Shown here: positions 49,255-60,439 of the stretch, piece after piece | How positions within the stretch are numbered: the stretch's first letter is position 1 | Layout: each line of letters starts with the position of its first letter | From: Mycolicibacter algericus DSM 45454 | Lineage (GTDB): Bacteria; Actinomycetota; Actinomycetes; Mycobacteriales; Mycobacteriaceae | Assembly: GCF_002086455.1 (NCBI RefSeq) | Contig: NZ_MVHC01000014.1 | Location: 1 to 64,000 of the forward strand | DNA length: 64,000 nt | Direction: 5' to 3' | Made by a program: the position numbers and the translations under genes | The notes under the pieces: generated by a model | Seen by the model: only the letters and a program-made list of their open reading frames with translations | The model's database searches: none | What the model was told of the DNA's origin: nothing

Positions 49255-50160
49255 ATGGAACACCTCGCTCACCGGTGCGCCACAGTAGCGACTGCAGCCC
49301 TGGCCGTAGGCGGGCTTGTCACGGCACTGACGTCGACGACACCCGCCCTTCCCGACGTGCAGATTCATGACATCGACATGGCCGCGGCGAACGTCGACAC
49401 GAACTCGATCATCGAAACCATCGAGAACCACGTCCGCCCGGACATGGCCGGCAGCGGCGGCACCGACGAGATACAGCAGATCAACCTCGGCGATCTGCTC
49501 ACCGGCAACGGCGACGGTGAACTCGGGGACGGCTCGCCGTTCAACGCCGGCGACCTGGACCAAAGCGCGCTGGACGCCGTGCTCGGCGAGAGCGGGGGAT
49601 TCGACGCGCAGAGTGTGATGGGCACCCTGCCGTTCGCCCCCGACCTCGGTGTTCTCGGAGTTCCGTCGGTCAGCGCGTTCACCGGAACCGAGACGGCCGC
49701 CAGCAGCGCGGCTGCCAGCGCCTTCGCCGGCATCGCCCTGGCGCTCAACGGCCTCCCGGCCGCCTACCAGTCGCTGCTCACCGGCATTGCGAGCGCCGAA
49801 TTGGCGTTCAACAACGCCCTGGTGGAGGCACAGTTGGGTGTGGTCGGGCAGTTGGACGACGGCAGCGCGGCCAGCGAGATCGCCCACTTCATCTTCTTGG
49901 CCAACAACTCGATCGTCGCCCAGAACGAGCACGCGCTGAACAGTCTGCTCGGCATCGATCTCGGCGGGGACACCCTGCACAACAGCTTGTTCGGCGATTT
50001 CGACGCCAGCAGCGCCGCGTTCGGAGCCGACTGGGATGCCCTGCTGGCCTCCTTCAGCCCGGACGTGGTCTCGGCGGTGCTGCACGACAACCTCGCGTTG
50101 CTGCTGACCGACCTCGACATTCCGAGCTACCTGGCGAGCTTCCTGCTGAGCCTCTTCTGA
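49255..50160 (+). CDS. Secreted protein of unknown family
   Basis: A 301-residue protein with an N-terminal signal (MEHLAHRCATVATAALAVGG, cleavage near residue 30). The middle region is acidic and Gly-rich, with SFNAGDLDQ-like segments. The helical C-terminal half includes AYQSLLTGIASAELAFNNAL and LANNSIVAQNEHALNSLLGI. There are no Cys outside the signal. GGAGGGGATGG precedes ATG 49255. The C-terminal helices recall PE/PPE-associated exported proteins, but I cannot name the family. The upstream 255 bases contain an AT-rich GGTTATTATTAAGC that may be the promoter. Confidence 0.75.
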   Translation: MEHLAHRCATVATAALAVGGLVTALTSTTPALPDVQIHDIDMAAANVDTNSIIETIENHVRPDMAGSGGTDEIQQINLGDLLTGNGDGELGDGSPFNAGDLDQSALDAVLGESGGFDAQSVMGTLPFAPDLGVLGVPSVSAFTGTETAASSAAASAFAGIALALNGLPAAYQSLLTGIASAELAFNNALVEAQLGVVGQLDDGSAASEIAHFIFLANNSIVAQNEHALNSLLGIDLGGDTLHNSLFGDFDASSAAFGADWDALLASFSPDVVSAVLHDNLALLLTDLDIPSYLASFLLSLF

Positions 50161-50186
50161 CAGCCGGGCGTCCTTCGACCGATCGG

Positions 50187-50199
50187 TAGAGTTCGGGCC
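50187..50199 (+). promoter_or_regulatory. mshB -10 element, leaderless start
   Basis: TAGAGT at 50187-50192 followed by seven bases and the GTG start of mshB. There is no ribosome-binding sequence in between. Confidence 0.45.
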
Positions 50200-51126
50200 G
50201 TGTCGGATCAGACCCCACGGTTGTTGTTCGTGCATGCCCACCCCGACGACGAGACGCTCACCACCGGCGCGACCATCGCCCACTACGCCGCGCGCGGCGC
50301 CGACGTACATGTGGTGACCTGCACGCTGGGCGAAGAAGGTGAGGTCATCGGCGACCGCTGGGCACACCTGGCGGTGGACCACGCCGACCAGCTGGGCGGC
50401 TACCGGATCAGCGAGCTCGCCACCGCGCTGCGGGAACTCGGGATCGGTGACCCGCAGTTTCTCGGCGGCGCCGGGCGCTGGCGCGACTCGGGGATGGCCG
50501 GCACTCCGCCCCGGCGACAGCAGCGATTCATCGACGCCGCCGACGCCGAGACCGTGCCGGCGCTGGTGGCCGTCATCCAGCGGGTGCGGCCGCACGTCGT
50601 GGTCGGCTACGACCCGTACGGCGGTTACGGCCATCCCGACCATGTGCACGCCCACCGTGTCACCACCGCGGCGGTGGCGGCCGCGGCCGCCGATGACGCC
50701 GGTCCGGGCAGGACCTGGGCCACGCCGAAGTTCTACTGGACGGTGACCGCCGCCAGCGCCTGGCGCGACGCCCGGCGGGCTCTGCGGGACCCCGACCGGC
50801 TGCCGCACTGGTCGTTGCCGGGCGAAGGCGACACGCAAAGCACGGTCGGGGAGTTCCCCGACGACCGGATCGACGCCGTCATCGAGGCTCCCGGATCACG
50901 CGCGGCCAAGCTGGCGGCCATGGCGGCGCACGCCACCCAGGTGGCCGTCGGCCCCACCGGCCGGGCGTTCGCGTTGTCCAACAACGTGGCTCAGCCCATC
51001 TTGGACAGTGAGCACTACGTGCTGGCCGCCGGCAGCGCCGGCCCGCGCGATGGCCGGGGGTGGGAGACCGATCTACTGGCCGGACTTGGGCTCGCTGGCG
51101 CCGGGCAGGCGGTAAGCTCCTGCTGA
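50200..51126 (+). CDS. mshB: GlcNAc-Ins deacetylase MshB (mycothiol synthesis)
   Basis: A 308-residue LmbE-family zinc deacetylase that removes acetate from GlcNAc-inositol in mycothiol biosynthesis. Zinc ligands are His14 and Asp17 in VHAHPDDET, and His in [14 protein letters not shown] 50200 is the only sensible start. Next to it are a 35-residue ORF and a small membrane protein, as in M. tuberculosis Rv1170-Rv1171. Confidence 0.95.
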   Translation: MSDQTPRLLFVHAHPDDETLTTGATIAHYAARGADVHVVTCTLGEEGEVIGDRWAHLAVDHADQLGGYRISELATALRELGIGDPQFLGGAGRWRDSGMAGTPPRRQQRFIDAADAETVPALVAVIQRVRPHVVVGYDPYGGYGHPDHVHAHRVTTAAVAAAAADDAGPGRTWATPKFYWTVTAASAWRDARRALRDPDRLPHWSLPGEGDTQSTVGEFPDDRIDAVIEAPGSRAAKLAAMAAHATQVAVGPTGRAFALSNNVAQPILDSEHYVLAAGSAGPRDGRGWETDLLAGLGLAGAGQAVSSC

Positions 51127-51163
51127 GCAAGTACCCGACACGTTAGGGCTAGGTGGTTAAGGC

Positions 51164-51271
51164 ATGGATCCCGATCTGGACCCGAACTTGGAGCACTGGC
51201 AGTGGTGGCTGGACAGCTATCAGTGGATGGTCGGTTCGATGGTCAGCCAGCTGGACAGCATCCCGACTTGA
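51164..51271 (+). CDS. Small Trp-rich protein, 35 residues
   Basis: A 35-residue frame, MDPDLDPNLEHWQWWLDSYQ, continuing [15 protein letters not shown]. Four Trp and many acidic residues make it unlike random frames here, which are Arg- and Pro-rich. Its TGA overlaps a TTG start for the next gene (TTGA). It may be a real micro-protein at the membrane surface or a leader controlling the membrane gene. I do not know the family. Confidence 0.6.
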   Translation: MDPDLDPNLEHWQWWLDSYQWMVGSMVSQLDSIPT

Positions 51272-51699
51272 GCCCGGTCGCGACGCTCACCGAGCCCGCG
51301 ATGAACACCGATCCGCCGGGTCGGGCCGTCAACTACCCGGTGCTGGCCCTGTTGGCCGTCGACGGCGTGCTCTGCGCCGTTTCCACCGCCCTGCTGCTGC
51401 CCGCGCACATCGGCGCGGTTCCGTTTCCGCTCAGCGCACTGGTGGGCGGCTTGGTCAATGCGGGTCTGCTGTGGGTCGCCCTGCGCTGCACGTCCTCGCT
51501 GCGGCTGGCCGCGCTGCCGCTGTGGACCTGGCTGCTGACGATCGCGCTGATGACCCTCGGCGGGCCGGGCGATGACCTGATCTTCGCCGACCGCGGCGTG
51601 ATGGCCTACGGCGTGCTGTTGATGATCGTGCTGGGCAGCGCCCCGCCGGGGTGGCTGCTGTGGCGGCGCCGCCTGGCGCTGTCGGCCGGCGAACCCTGA
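51268..51699 (+). CDS. Four-helix membrane protein (Rv1171-like)
   Basis: About 143 residues from TTG 51268, or 132 from ATG 51301. Four hydrophobic segments: [60 protein letters not shown] and [20 protein letters not shown]. The C-terminus is basic and cytoplasmic. It corresponds to Rv1171, whose role is not established. The TTG start overlaps the stop of the 35-residue ORF, suggesting coupling. Confidence 0.82.
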   Translation: MSPVATLTEPAMNTDPPGRAVNYPVLALLAVDGVLCAVSTALLLPAHIGAVPFPLSALVGGLVNAGLLWVALRCTSSLRLAALPLWTWLLTIALMTLGGPGDDLIFADRGVMAYGVLLMIVLGSAPPGWLLWRRRLALSAGEP

Positions 51700-51752
51700 C
51701 GACCGGGCGGGCGCGCCCTGCGCGCGTCGGGCCGGCGGCTACTGTGGCGCAT

Positions 51753-51794
51753 ATGGCATGCGCGAGATTCCGGGTTCGGGTGCAGCGCGGATGA
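51753..51794 (+). CDS. Leader ORF upstream of/overlapping the fbiC start ([13 protein letters not shown])
   Basis: A 13-codon ORF in a different frame from fbiC. TACTGT lies seven bases before its ATG, so it would be the first ORF on a leaderless mRNA. Its TGA overlaps the fbiC ATG at 51791 (ATGA). This is the arrangement of a translationally coupled leader peptide. It could equally be chance. Confidence 0.4.
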   Translation: MACARFRVRVQRG

Positions 51795-54361
51795 CGAACC
51801 CGTCGGCGCTGCGGCGAGTCCTGCGGCGGGCCCGCGACGGCGTGCTCCTCAACATCGAGGAAACCGCCATCGCGATGAGTGCCCGCGGTCCCGACCTGGC
51901 CGACCTGTGCGCCAGCGCGGCCCGGGTCCGCGACGCCGGCCTGGTCTCGGGCGGCCGGCGCGGGCCGGGTGGCAGGCTGCCGGTCAGCTACTCGCGCAAG
52001 GTGTTCATCCCGGTCACGCACCTGTGCCGGGACACCTGCCATTACTGCACGTTCGTCACCGTTCCCGGCGTGCTGCGGGCGCAGGGCAAGCAGATGTATC
52101 TCGGGCCCGACGAGATTCTCGAGATCGCCCGCCGAGGCTCCGAATTGGGGTGCAAGGAAGCGCTGTTCACCCTCGGGGACCGGCCCGAGGAGCGCTGGCC
52201 CGAAGCGCGGCAGTGGCTCGACGAGCGTGGCTATGACAGCACGCTGGCCTACGTGCGAGCCATGGCCATCCGGGTGCTGGAGGAGACCGGCCTGCTGCCG
52301 CACCTGAACCCCGGCGTGATGAGCTGGTCGGAGATGTCGCGGCTCAAGCCGGTGGCACCGTCCATGGGCATGATGCTGGAGACCACCTCGCGGCGGCTGT
52401 TCGAGACCAAGGGGCAGGCACACTACGGCAGCCCCGACAAGGATCCGGCGGTACGGCTGCGCACCCTGGCCGATGCGGGCCGCCTCTCGATCCCGTTCAC
52501 CACCGGCCTGCTGGTCGGCATCGGCGAGACGCTGGCCGAGCGCGCCGACACCGTGCACGCGATCCGCAAGGTGCACAAGGAGTTCGGGCACATCCAGGAA
52601 GTGATCGTGCAGAACTTCCGGGCCAAAGAGCACACCGCGATGGCGTCGACGCCGGACGCCGGCTTCGAGGAATTCCTGGCCACGGTGGCGGCGACCCGGC
52701 TGGTGCTGGGACCGAAGATGCGGGTGCAGGCGCCGCCCAACCTGGTCTCGACCCAGGAGTGTCTGGCGCTGATCGGCGCCGGGGTCGACGATTGGGGCGG
52801 GGTGTCGCCGCTGACCCCCGATCATGTCAATCCCGAGCGGCCCTGGCCGGCGCTGGACGATCTGGCCGCGGTCACCGAGCGGGCCGGCTACGACCTGGTG
52901 CAGCGGCTTACCGCCCAGCCCGACTACGTGCAGGCCGGCGCGGCGTGGATCGACCCGCGGGTGCGCCCGCACGTCGCGGCGCTGGCCGACCCGGACACCG
53001 GGTGGGCGCGCGACGTCAACCCGGTCGGGCTGGCCTGGCAGGAACCCGACGAGGTGGTCTCGGCCGGCCGGGTGGACCTGCACACCGCCATCGATGTCGA
53101 CGGCCGGGCCACCGAGACCCGCAGTGATCTGGGTAGCGCCTTCGGGGACTGGGAGTCGATCCGCGAACAGATCCACCAACTGGCCGCCCGCGCCCCCGAA
53201 CGCGTCGACACCGATGTGCTGGCCGCGCTGCGCTCAGCCGAACGCGACCCGGCCGGCTGCACCGACGCCGAGTACCTGGCACTGGCCACCGCGGACGGTC
53301 CGGCATTGGAAGCCGTTGCCGCGCTGGCGGATTCATTGCGTCGCGAGGTTGTCGGCGACGACGTCACCTACGTGGTCAACCGTAATATCAACTTCACCAA
53401 CATCTGTTATGTCGGCTGCCGGTTCTGCGCGTTCGCCCAGCGCAAGGGCGATGCCGACGCTTTCTCGCTGTCGAATGCCGAGGTCGGCCAGCGCGCCTAC
53501 GAGGCGCACCTGGCGGGCGCCACCGAGGTCTGCATGCAGGGCGGGATCGACCCGGAACTGCCGGTCACCGGTTACGCCGACCTGGTGCGCGCGGTCAAGG
53601 CCCGGGTGCCGTCGATGCACGTGCACGCCTTCTCACCGATGGAGATCACCAACGGGGTGTCCAAGAGCGGCTTGAGTATTCGGGAGTGGCTGATCAGCCT
53701 GCGCGAGGCCGGCCTGGGCAGCATCCCGGGCACCGCCGCGGAGATTCTCGATGACGAGATCCGCTGGGTGCTGACCAAGGGCAAGCTGCCGACCTCGATG
53801 TGGGTCGAGGTCGTCACCACCGCGCACGAGGTCGGGCTGCGGTCGAGTTCGACGATGATGTACGGCCACATCGATTCGCCGCGCCATTGGATCGGGCACT
53901 TTAAGGTGCTGCGCGACATCCAGGACCGCACCGGCGGATTCACCGAGTTCGTACCGCTGCCGTTCGTGCACCAGAGCTCGCCGCTGTACCTGGCCGGCGG
54001 CGCGCGGCCCGGCCCGAGTCACCGCGACAACCGTGCGGTGCACGCGCTGGCCCGGATCATGCTGCACGGGCGCATCCCCAACATCCAGACCAGCTGGGTC
54101 AAGCTGGGGGTGGAGCGCACCCAGGTGATGCTCAACGGTGGCGCCAACGATCTGGGCGGCACCCTGATGGAGGAGACCATCTCCCGGATGGCGGGCTCCG
54201 AGCACGGCTCGGCCAAGACCATCGCTGAACTGGTGGGCATCGCCGAGGGCATCGGCCGCCCGGCTCGCCAGCGCACCACCGACTACGCGCCCCTATTACC
54301 GCGAGCTGGGGGCACCACCCGCTTGCGGGGGAGCGCGTCCCCGGCCGACACGCCGGGCTGA
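51758..54361 (+). CDS. fbiC: FO synthase FbiC (F420 biosynthesis)
   Basis: 867 residues, fusing the CofG and CofH radical-SAM halves that make the FO chromophore from 5-amino-6-ribitylaminouracil and tyrosine. CRDTCHYC in the N-terminal half and CYVGCRFC in the C-terminal half are the two CxxxCxxC cluster sites. ATG 51758 is the longer start. ATG 51791 ([11 protein letters not shown]) is supported by overlap with a leader ORF. The last 22 residues (after TTDYAPLL) are encoded by a dispersed repeat and replace the usual short C-terminus. Confidence 0.95.
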   Translation: MREIPGSGAARMTNPSALRRVLRRARDGVLLNIEETAIAMSARGPDLADLCASAARVRDAGLVSGGRRGPGGRLPVSYSRKVFIPVTHLCRDTCHYCTFVTVPGVLRAQGKQMYLGPDEILEIARRGSELGCKEALFTLGDRPEERWPEARQWLDERGYDSTLAYVRAMAIRVLEETGLLPHLNPGVMSWSEMSRLKPVAPSMGMMLETTSRRLFETKGQAHYGSPDKDPAVRLRTLADAGRLSIPFTTGLLVGIGETLAERADTVHAIRKVHKEFGHIQEVIVQNFRAKEHTAMASTPDAGFEEFLATVAATRLVLGPKMRVQAPPNLVSTQECLALIGAGVDDWGGVSPLTPDHVNPERPWPALDDLAAVTERAGYDLVQRLTAQPDYVQAGAAWIDPRVRPHVAALADPDTGWARDVNPVGLAWQEPDEVVSAGRVDLHTAIDVDGRATETRSDLGSAFGDWESIREQIHQLAARAPERVDTDVLAALRSAERDPAGCTDAEYLALATADGPALEAVAALADSLRREVVGDDVTYVVNRNINFTNICYVGCRFCAFAQRKGDADAFSLSNAEVGQRAYEAHLAGATEVCMQGGIDPELPVTGYADLVRAVKARVPSMHVHAFSPMEITNGVSKSGLSIREWLISLREAGLGSIPGTAAEILDDEIRWVLTKGKLPTSMWVEVVTTAHEVGLRSSSTMMYGHIDSPRHWIGHFKVLRDIQDRTGGFTEFVPLPFVHQSSPLYLAGGARPGPSHRDNRAVHALARIMLHGRIPNIQTSWVKLGVERTQVMLNGGANDLGGTLMEETISRMAGSEHGSAKTIAELVGIAEGIGRPARQRTTDYAPLLPRAGGTTRLRGSASPADTPG
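54299..54340. repeat. Dispersed hairpin repeat, copy C, inside fbiC 3' end
   Basis: The block at 54306-54332 matches 13734-13760 in 26 of 27 bases. Outer GCGAGC-type ends are also shared. It encodes the extra FbiC C-terminal residues ([12 protein letters not shown]) and includes CCCGC/GCGGG stems. Confidence 0.75.
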
Positions 54362-54395
54362 CAACCGGATTTGCGCACGGTCGCGGGCGGGTGGA

Positions 54396-56985
<2,590 letters not shown>

Positions 56986-57013
56986 GACGGCAAGGATAGG
57001 CACCCCGTCGCCA

Positions 57014-57050
57014 GCTATGCAACTAGTTGCAGTGCAACTGCGTGCATAGC
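57014..57050. promoter_or_regulatory. Compound inverted repeat, probable PadR operator
   Basis: Outer arms GCTATGCA (57014-57021) and TGCATAGC (57043-57050) enclose a perfect 14-bp palindrome TGCAACTAGTTGCA (57018-57031) and a further GTGCAAC half. The ATGCA/TGCAT arms are typical of PadR operators. It lies between padR and the divergent dapC unit and could control both. Confidence 0.65.
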
Positions 57051-57105
57051 CTCGGTTATGCTGGTCGGCGGCGCGCCGTCCCGCCGCGGCTACTATCAGA
57101 AACTG

Positions 57106-57147
57106 ATGAATCCGCCGCCGCCCCGCCGCCCCGCCGCAGCCCCGTGA
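57106..57147 (+). CDS. Proline-rich leader ORF upstream of dapC (MNPPPPRRPAAAP)
   Basis: A 13-codon ORF with six Pro, including four in a row. TACTAT lies nine bases before its ATG and is the best -10 in the region. Its TGA overlaps the GTG start of the aminotransferase (GTGA). It may be a stalling leader peptide. It occupies the place where fdxC lies in M. tuberculosis. Confidence 0.42.
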   Translation: MNPPPPRRPAAAP

Positions 57148-58262
57148 GTCCCGTGTATGGCGGCAGATCGGCCGCGCTGCCGACTTTCCCGTGGGACACG
57201 CTGGCCGACGTGACGGCGCTGGCCAAGGCCCACCCCGACGGCATCGTCGACTTATCGGTCGGCACCCCAGTCGACCCGGTCGCCCCGGTCATTCGCGACG
57301 CCTTGGCGGCGGCCTCGTCGGCGCCGGGATATCCGACCACCGCCGGGACACCGGGACTGCGGGCCTCGGCGGTCGCGGCGCTGGCCCGCCGCTACGGCAT
57401 CACCGGCGTCGCAGAGTCGGCGGTACTGCCGGTGATCGGCACCAAGGAACTCATTGCCTGGCTGCCGACCCTGCTCGGTCTCGGCGGCGACGACGTGGTG
57501 GTGATACCCGAATTGGCGTATCCCACCTACGAGGTCGGGGCCCGGCTCGCCGGAGCGTCGTGGGTGCGCAGCGACGCGCCGCAGCGCCTCGACGGCGCGC
57601 CGCCGGCCCTGGTGTACCTGAACTCGCCGAGCAACCCGACCGGAGCCATCCTGACCGCCGGTGAGCTGCGCGCCCTCGTCGGCTGGGCCCGCGAGAACGG
57701 GGTGCTGCTGGTCTCCGACGAGTGCTACCTGGGGCTGGGCTGGGACGACACGGCACCGCGGTCGGTGCTGCACCCGCAGGTGTGCGACGGCGACCACACC
57801 GGTCTGCTGGCCGTGCACTCATTGTCGAAAACGTCGTCGCTGGCCGGCTACCGGGCCGGATTCGTCGCAGGCGACGCTGCCGTGGTGGCCGAACTGCTCG
57901 CGGTGCGCAAACACGCCGGGATGATGGTCCCGACCCCGGTGCAGGCGGCGATGGCCGCCGCCCTCGAGGACGACGAGCACGAACACGAGCAGCGCGACCG
58001 GTATGCGCGCCGCCGCGCGTTGCTGCTGCCGGCGCTGCGTGCGGCCGGATTCACCGTCGACCACTCGCAGGGCGGGCTGTACCTGTGGGCCACCCGCGGC
58101 GAAGCCTGCCGGCAGACCCTCGGATGGCTCGCCGAGCGCGGCATCCTGGTCGCGCCCGGCGAGTTCTACGGGCCGTCCGGCGCCCAGCACGTCCGGGTGG
58201 CGCTCACCGCCCCCGACGAGCGAATCGCCGCGGCGGTCGACCGAATCGATCCGGACCGCTAG
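57144..58262 (+). CDS. dapC: Succinyldiaminopimelate aminotransferase (DapC)
   Basis: A 372-residue class I/II PLP aminotransferase in lysine/meso-DAP biosynthesis. PGYPTTAGTPGLRASAVAAL, LNSPSNPTGAI and HSLSKTSSLAGYRAG (with the PLP-binding Lys) are diagnostic, and LYLWATRGE follows. It resembles the M. tuberculosis Rv1178 protein closely in remembered sequence. GTG 57144 overlaps a 13-codon leader ORF. fdxC, normally upstream, is absent. Confidence 0.92.
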   Translation: MSPVYGGRSAALPTFPWDTLADVTALAKAHPDGIVDLSVGTPVDPVAPVIRDALAAASSAPGYPTTAGTPGLRASAVAALARRYGITGVAESAVLPVIGTKELIAWLPTLLGLGGDDVVVIPELAYPTYEVGARLAGASWVRSDAPQRLDGAPPALVYLNSPSNPTGAILTAGELRALVGWARENGVLLVSDECYLGLGWDDTAPRSVLHPQVCDGDHTGLLAVHSLSKTSSLAGYRAGFVAGDAAVVAELLAVRKHAGMMVPTPVQAAMAAALEDDEHEHEQRDRYARRRALLLPALRAAGFTVDHSQGGLYLWATRGEACRQTLGWLAERGILVAPGEFYGPSGAQHVRVALTAPDERIAAAVDRIDPDR

Positions 58263-58650
58263 GCCGCACTAACGACCAGCGCGTCGCTACGGTCAGGGTT
58301 TAGCGGCTGCGAGATTCTATCTGCGTCCAGCGGCTCGGGCCGACATATCGCGGCGGACGAACCTGGCCCGCAAGCTACCGTCACAACGAGCATTGCCGCA
58401 GGTGAAAGCCGTAGAACAGGCTCGCCGCGTGGCCGATGCAGACCGCGGTCGCGAACCGGCACCCGCCGGGTGTCGCCGGGTATACGCCGTCGCCGGCCGG
58501 CGGGAGGTGCGCGGTCGTCGTACTAACCTCGCCTCAAACCGCCGGCCGTGGACGGCGACGCAGGGCTCTCCCAAAGATGAGCTCCGTTGCCGCTGAAAGG
58601 CCGACGGATGACGGGGATCGGTCCGGCGATATGCGCGAAGGGTTGTGGTG
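58263..58650. other. Intergenic region before the PPE gene
   Basis: No convincing gene in 388 bases. The most promoter-like element is GTACTAACCTCG about 120 bases before the PPE start. Small GC-rich inverted repeats (CGCCGGCCGGCGGG near 58493) are present. A CRISPR or tRNA is excluded by eye. Confidence 0.4.
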
Positions 58651-59775
58651 ATGGACTTCGCAGCGTTGCCGCCGGAAATCAATTCGGCGCGAATGTATTC
58701 CGGCGCCGGGTCGGCGCCGCTGCTGGCAGCGGCGACCGCGTGGAGCGCTGTTGGGAAGGAACTGTATTCGGCGGCCGAGCTCTACGGATCGCTGATCTCC
58801 CAGATCGTCGAGGCCTCGTGGTGGGGACCGTCCGCAACGACGATGCTGACAGCGGTAGGCCCCTACGTGTCGTGGATGACCGCGACCGCCACCGAAGCCG
58901 AGCAGGCCGCCGACTACGCCCGCGCCGCCGCCGGCGCGTATGAGATCGCCTACGCGGCAACGGTCCCCCCGAGCGAAGTCGCCGCCAATCGCAGCCTGCT
59001 GGCCCTGCTCGTGGCGACGAACCTGCTGGGGCAGAACAGCTCCGCGATCGCGGCCACTGAGGCGCACTACGCCGAGATGTGGGCACAGGATGCCGTGGTG
59101 ATGTACGGCTACGCGGCGGCCTCACGGGTCGCCACCATGGTGACACCCTTCCAGACACCACCGGAGACCACTGCCGCGGGCGGCGAGGAACACCAGCGGG
59201 ACGCCGTGACTCGAGCCGTGGGATCGGCGGCACAACAACAGGTCTCGACCGATCTGGTCGAGGCCATCCGACAATGGCTGCAGCACCTCTCCGCATCGCC
59301 GTCGCAGTATGCGGTATGGGAGGACCTCAAAGCGAACCTGCCGCAGATGCTGAAGAGCTCCACCAGCACGGTGCAGATCGTCCAGCGACTGGCCTCGACC
59401 CCGACGAACATCATGAACATCGCCAAGGGGATCTTGCCGCCCGCTTCCAGCGCCACCGCGGTGCCGCCGGTGCCCAGCGGGCCGATCCCGCCGGTGACGG
59501 CCGGCGCGGGCGGAGTGCCCGCAGCGGGTGTCGGACGCGCAGGCACCGTCGGCCGGTTGTCGGTGCCTCCCAGCTGGTCCGGCGCGGTAACCGAGACGAC
59601 TCCGCAGCCCCTGCCGCCGCCGGCTGCCGCCACCTCGTCCGGCGAGAGCCAGCCTCGGGGGATATTGCGGGGGATGCCGATCAGCGGCGGGGGTGCCGCT
59701 CGCCGCAGCGACGGCTACGTCAACCGATACGGCTTCCGGTACAGCGTGTTGACGCGCCATCCGGCCGGTGGCTGA
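58651..59775 (+). CDS. PPE family protein, SVP subgroup
   Basis: A 374-residue PPE protein. The N-terminal PPE domain ([30 protein letters not shown], then [13 protein letters not shown]) covers about 175 residues. The C-terminal GRLSVPPSW is the SVP subgroup signature, followed by a Pro/Gly-rich tail. It is exported through a type VII system, probably with a PE partner. No PE gene lies directly upstream. ATG 58651 is used. Two GTG codons precede it in frame. Confidence 0.92.
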   Translation: MDFAALPPEINSARMYSGAGSAPLLAAATAWSAVGKELYSAAELYGSLISQIVEASWWGPSATTMLTAVGPYVSWMTATATEAEQAADYARAAAGAYEIAYAATVPPSEVAANRSLLALLVATNLLGQNSSAIAATEAHYAEMWAQDAVVMYGYAAASRVATMVTPFQTPPETTAAGGEEHQRDAVTRAVGSAAQQQVSTDLVEAIRQWLQHLSASPSQYAVWEDLKANLPQMLKSSTSTVQIVQRLASTPTNIMNIAKGILPPASSATAVPPVPSGPIPPVTAGAGGVPAAGVGRAGTVGRLSVPPSWSGAVTETTPQPLPPPAAATSSGESQPRGILRGMPISGGGAARRSDGYVNRYGFRYSVLTRHPAGG

Positions 59776-60130
59776 CCGGCCGGTCTCCTTCTGACATCGC
59801 CGCCCGACCCACTTCCGTTGCGCCGTAGCAGAATCCGATGTCGGTCGATACCGGACTTTAACCGCGACGGGATTCTTTTTCTCACACCGCACACTGAGCG
59901 GGTGATCACCAGCCGATGCGTTTCGGTCTTCGAGCGGGGTTTGCGGTGGTCAGGGGCACTTGAGCGACACCCACGGGCCAGAAGTGAATCCCGGGTGCGT
60001 GCGAACGACGCCGAGGTGCGGTGATTGCGTGGCCGGGCGCCGGTAACAGCAGGTCCGAAAAATCTCTTAATCTCACAATCAGCAAGATTCGCGAAGTGCC
60101 ATGGCGCAGACAATGATCAGGAGGTGGCAG
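59776..60130. other. Intergenic region before the PE gene
   Basis: 355 bases with no supported gene. The last 70 bases are AT-richer (AAAAATCTCTTAATCTCAC near 60057) and probably carry the PE/PPE promoter. GGAGGTGGCAG immediately before the PE ATG is the ribosome site. Confidence 0.45.
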
Positions 60131-60430
60131 ATGTCGTTCGTCAACACCCAGCCGGAAGCGTTGGCCAGCGCTGCCAGTGAACTGCGGGGCATCGGATCGG
60201 TGGTAGCGGCGCAGAACATGGCAGCCGCCGGGCCGACCACGGTGTTGCCGCCGGCGGCGGCCGACGAGGTGTCGGCGTTGACGGCGGCGCTGTTCTCCGC
60301 TCACGCACAGGCATACCAAGAGGTCAGTGCTCAAGCCGCCGCCATCCACGAGGCATTCGTGCGGACATTGGCGCTCAGCTCCGAGTCGTATGCGGCAACC
60401 GAGGCGGTCAACGCCGCTGCGGCAAGTTAG
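60131..60430 (+). CDS. PE family protein
   Basis: A 99-residue PE protein. MSFVNTQPEALASAASELRG has the conserved Pro-Glu near residues 8-9 and LRGIGS helix. The sequence continues AHAQAYQEVSAQAAAIHEAF and VNAAAAS, which includes the YxxxE-like export segment. It has no long PGRS tail. It ends 10 bases before the following PPE start, the standard heterodimer operon. Confidence 0.93.
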   Translation: MSFVNTQPEALASAASELRGIGSVVAAQNMAAAGPTTVLPPAAADEVSALTAALFSAHAQAYQEVSAQAAAIHEAFVRTLALSSESYAATEAVNAAAAS

Positions 60431-60439
60431 CTCACGACA

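Noticed and set aside
48667-50838. Long minus-strand frame opposite lpqW, the secreted protein and mshB
   Set aside because: Shadow frame. The genes on the plus strand have clear motifs.
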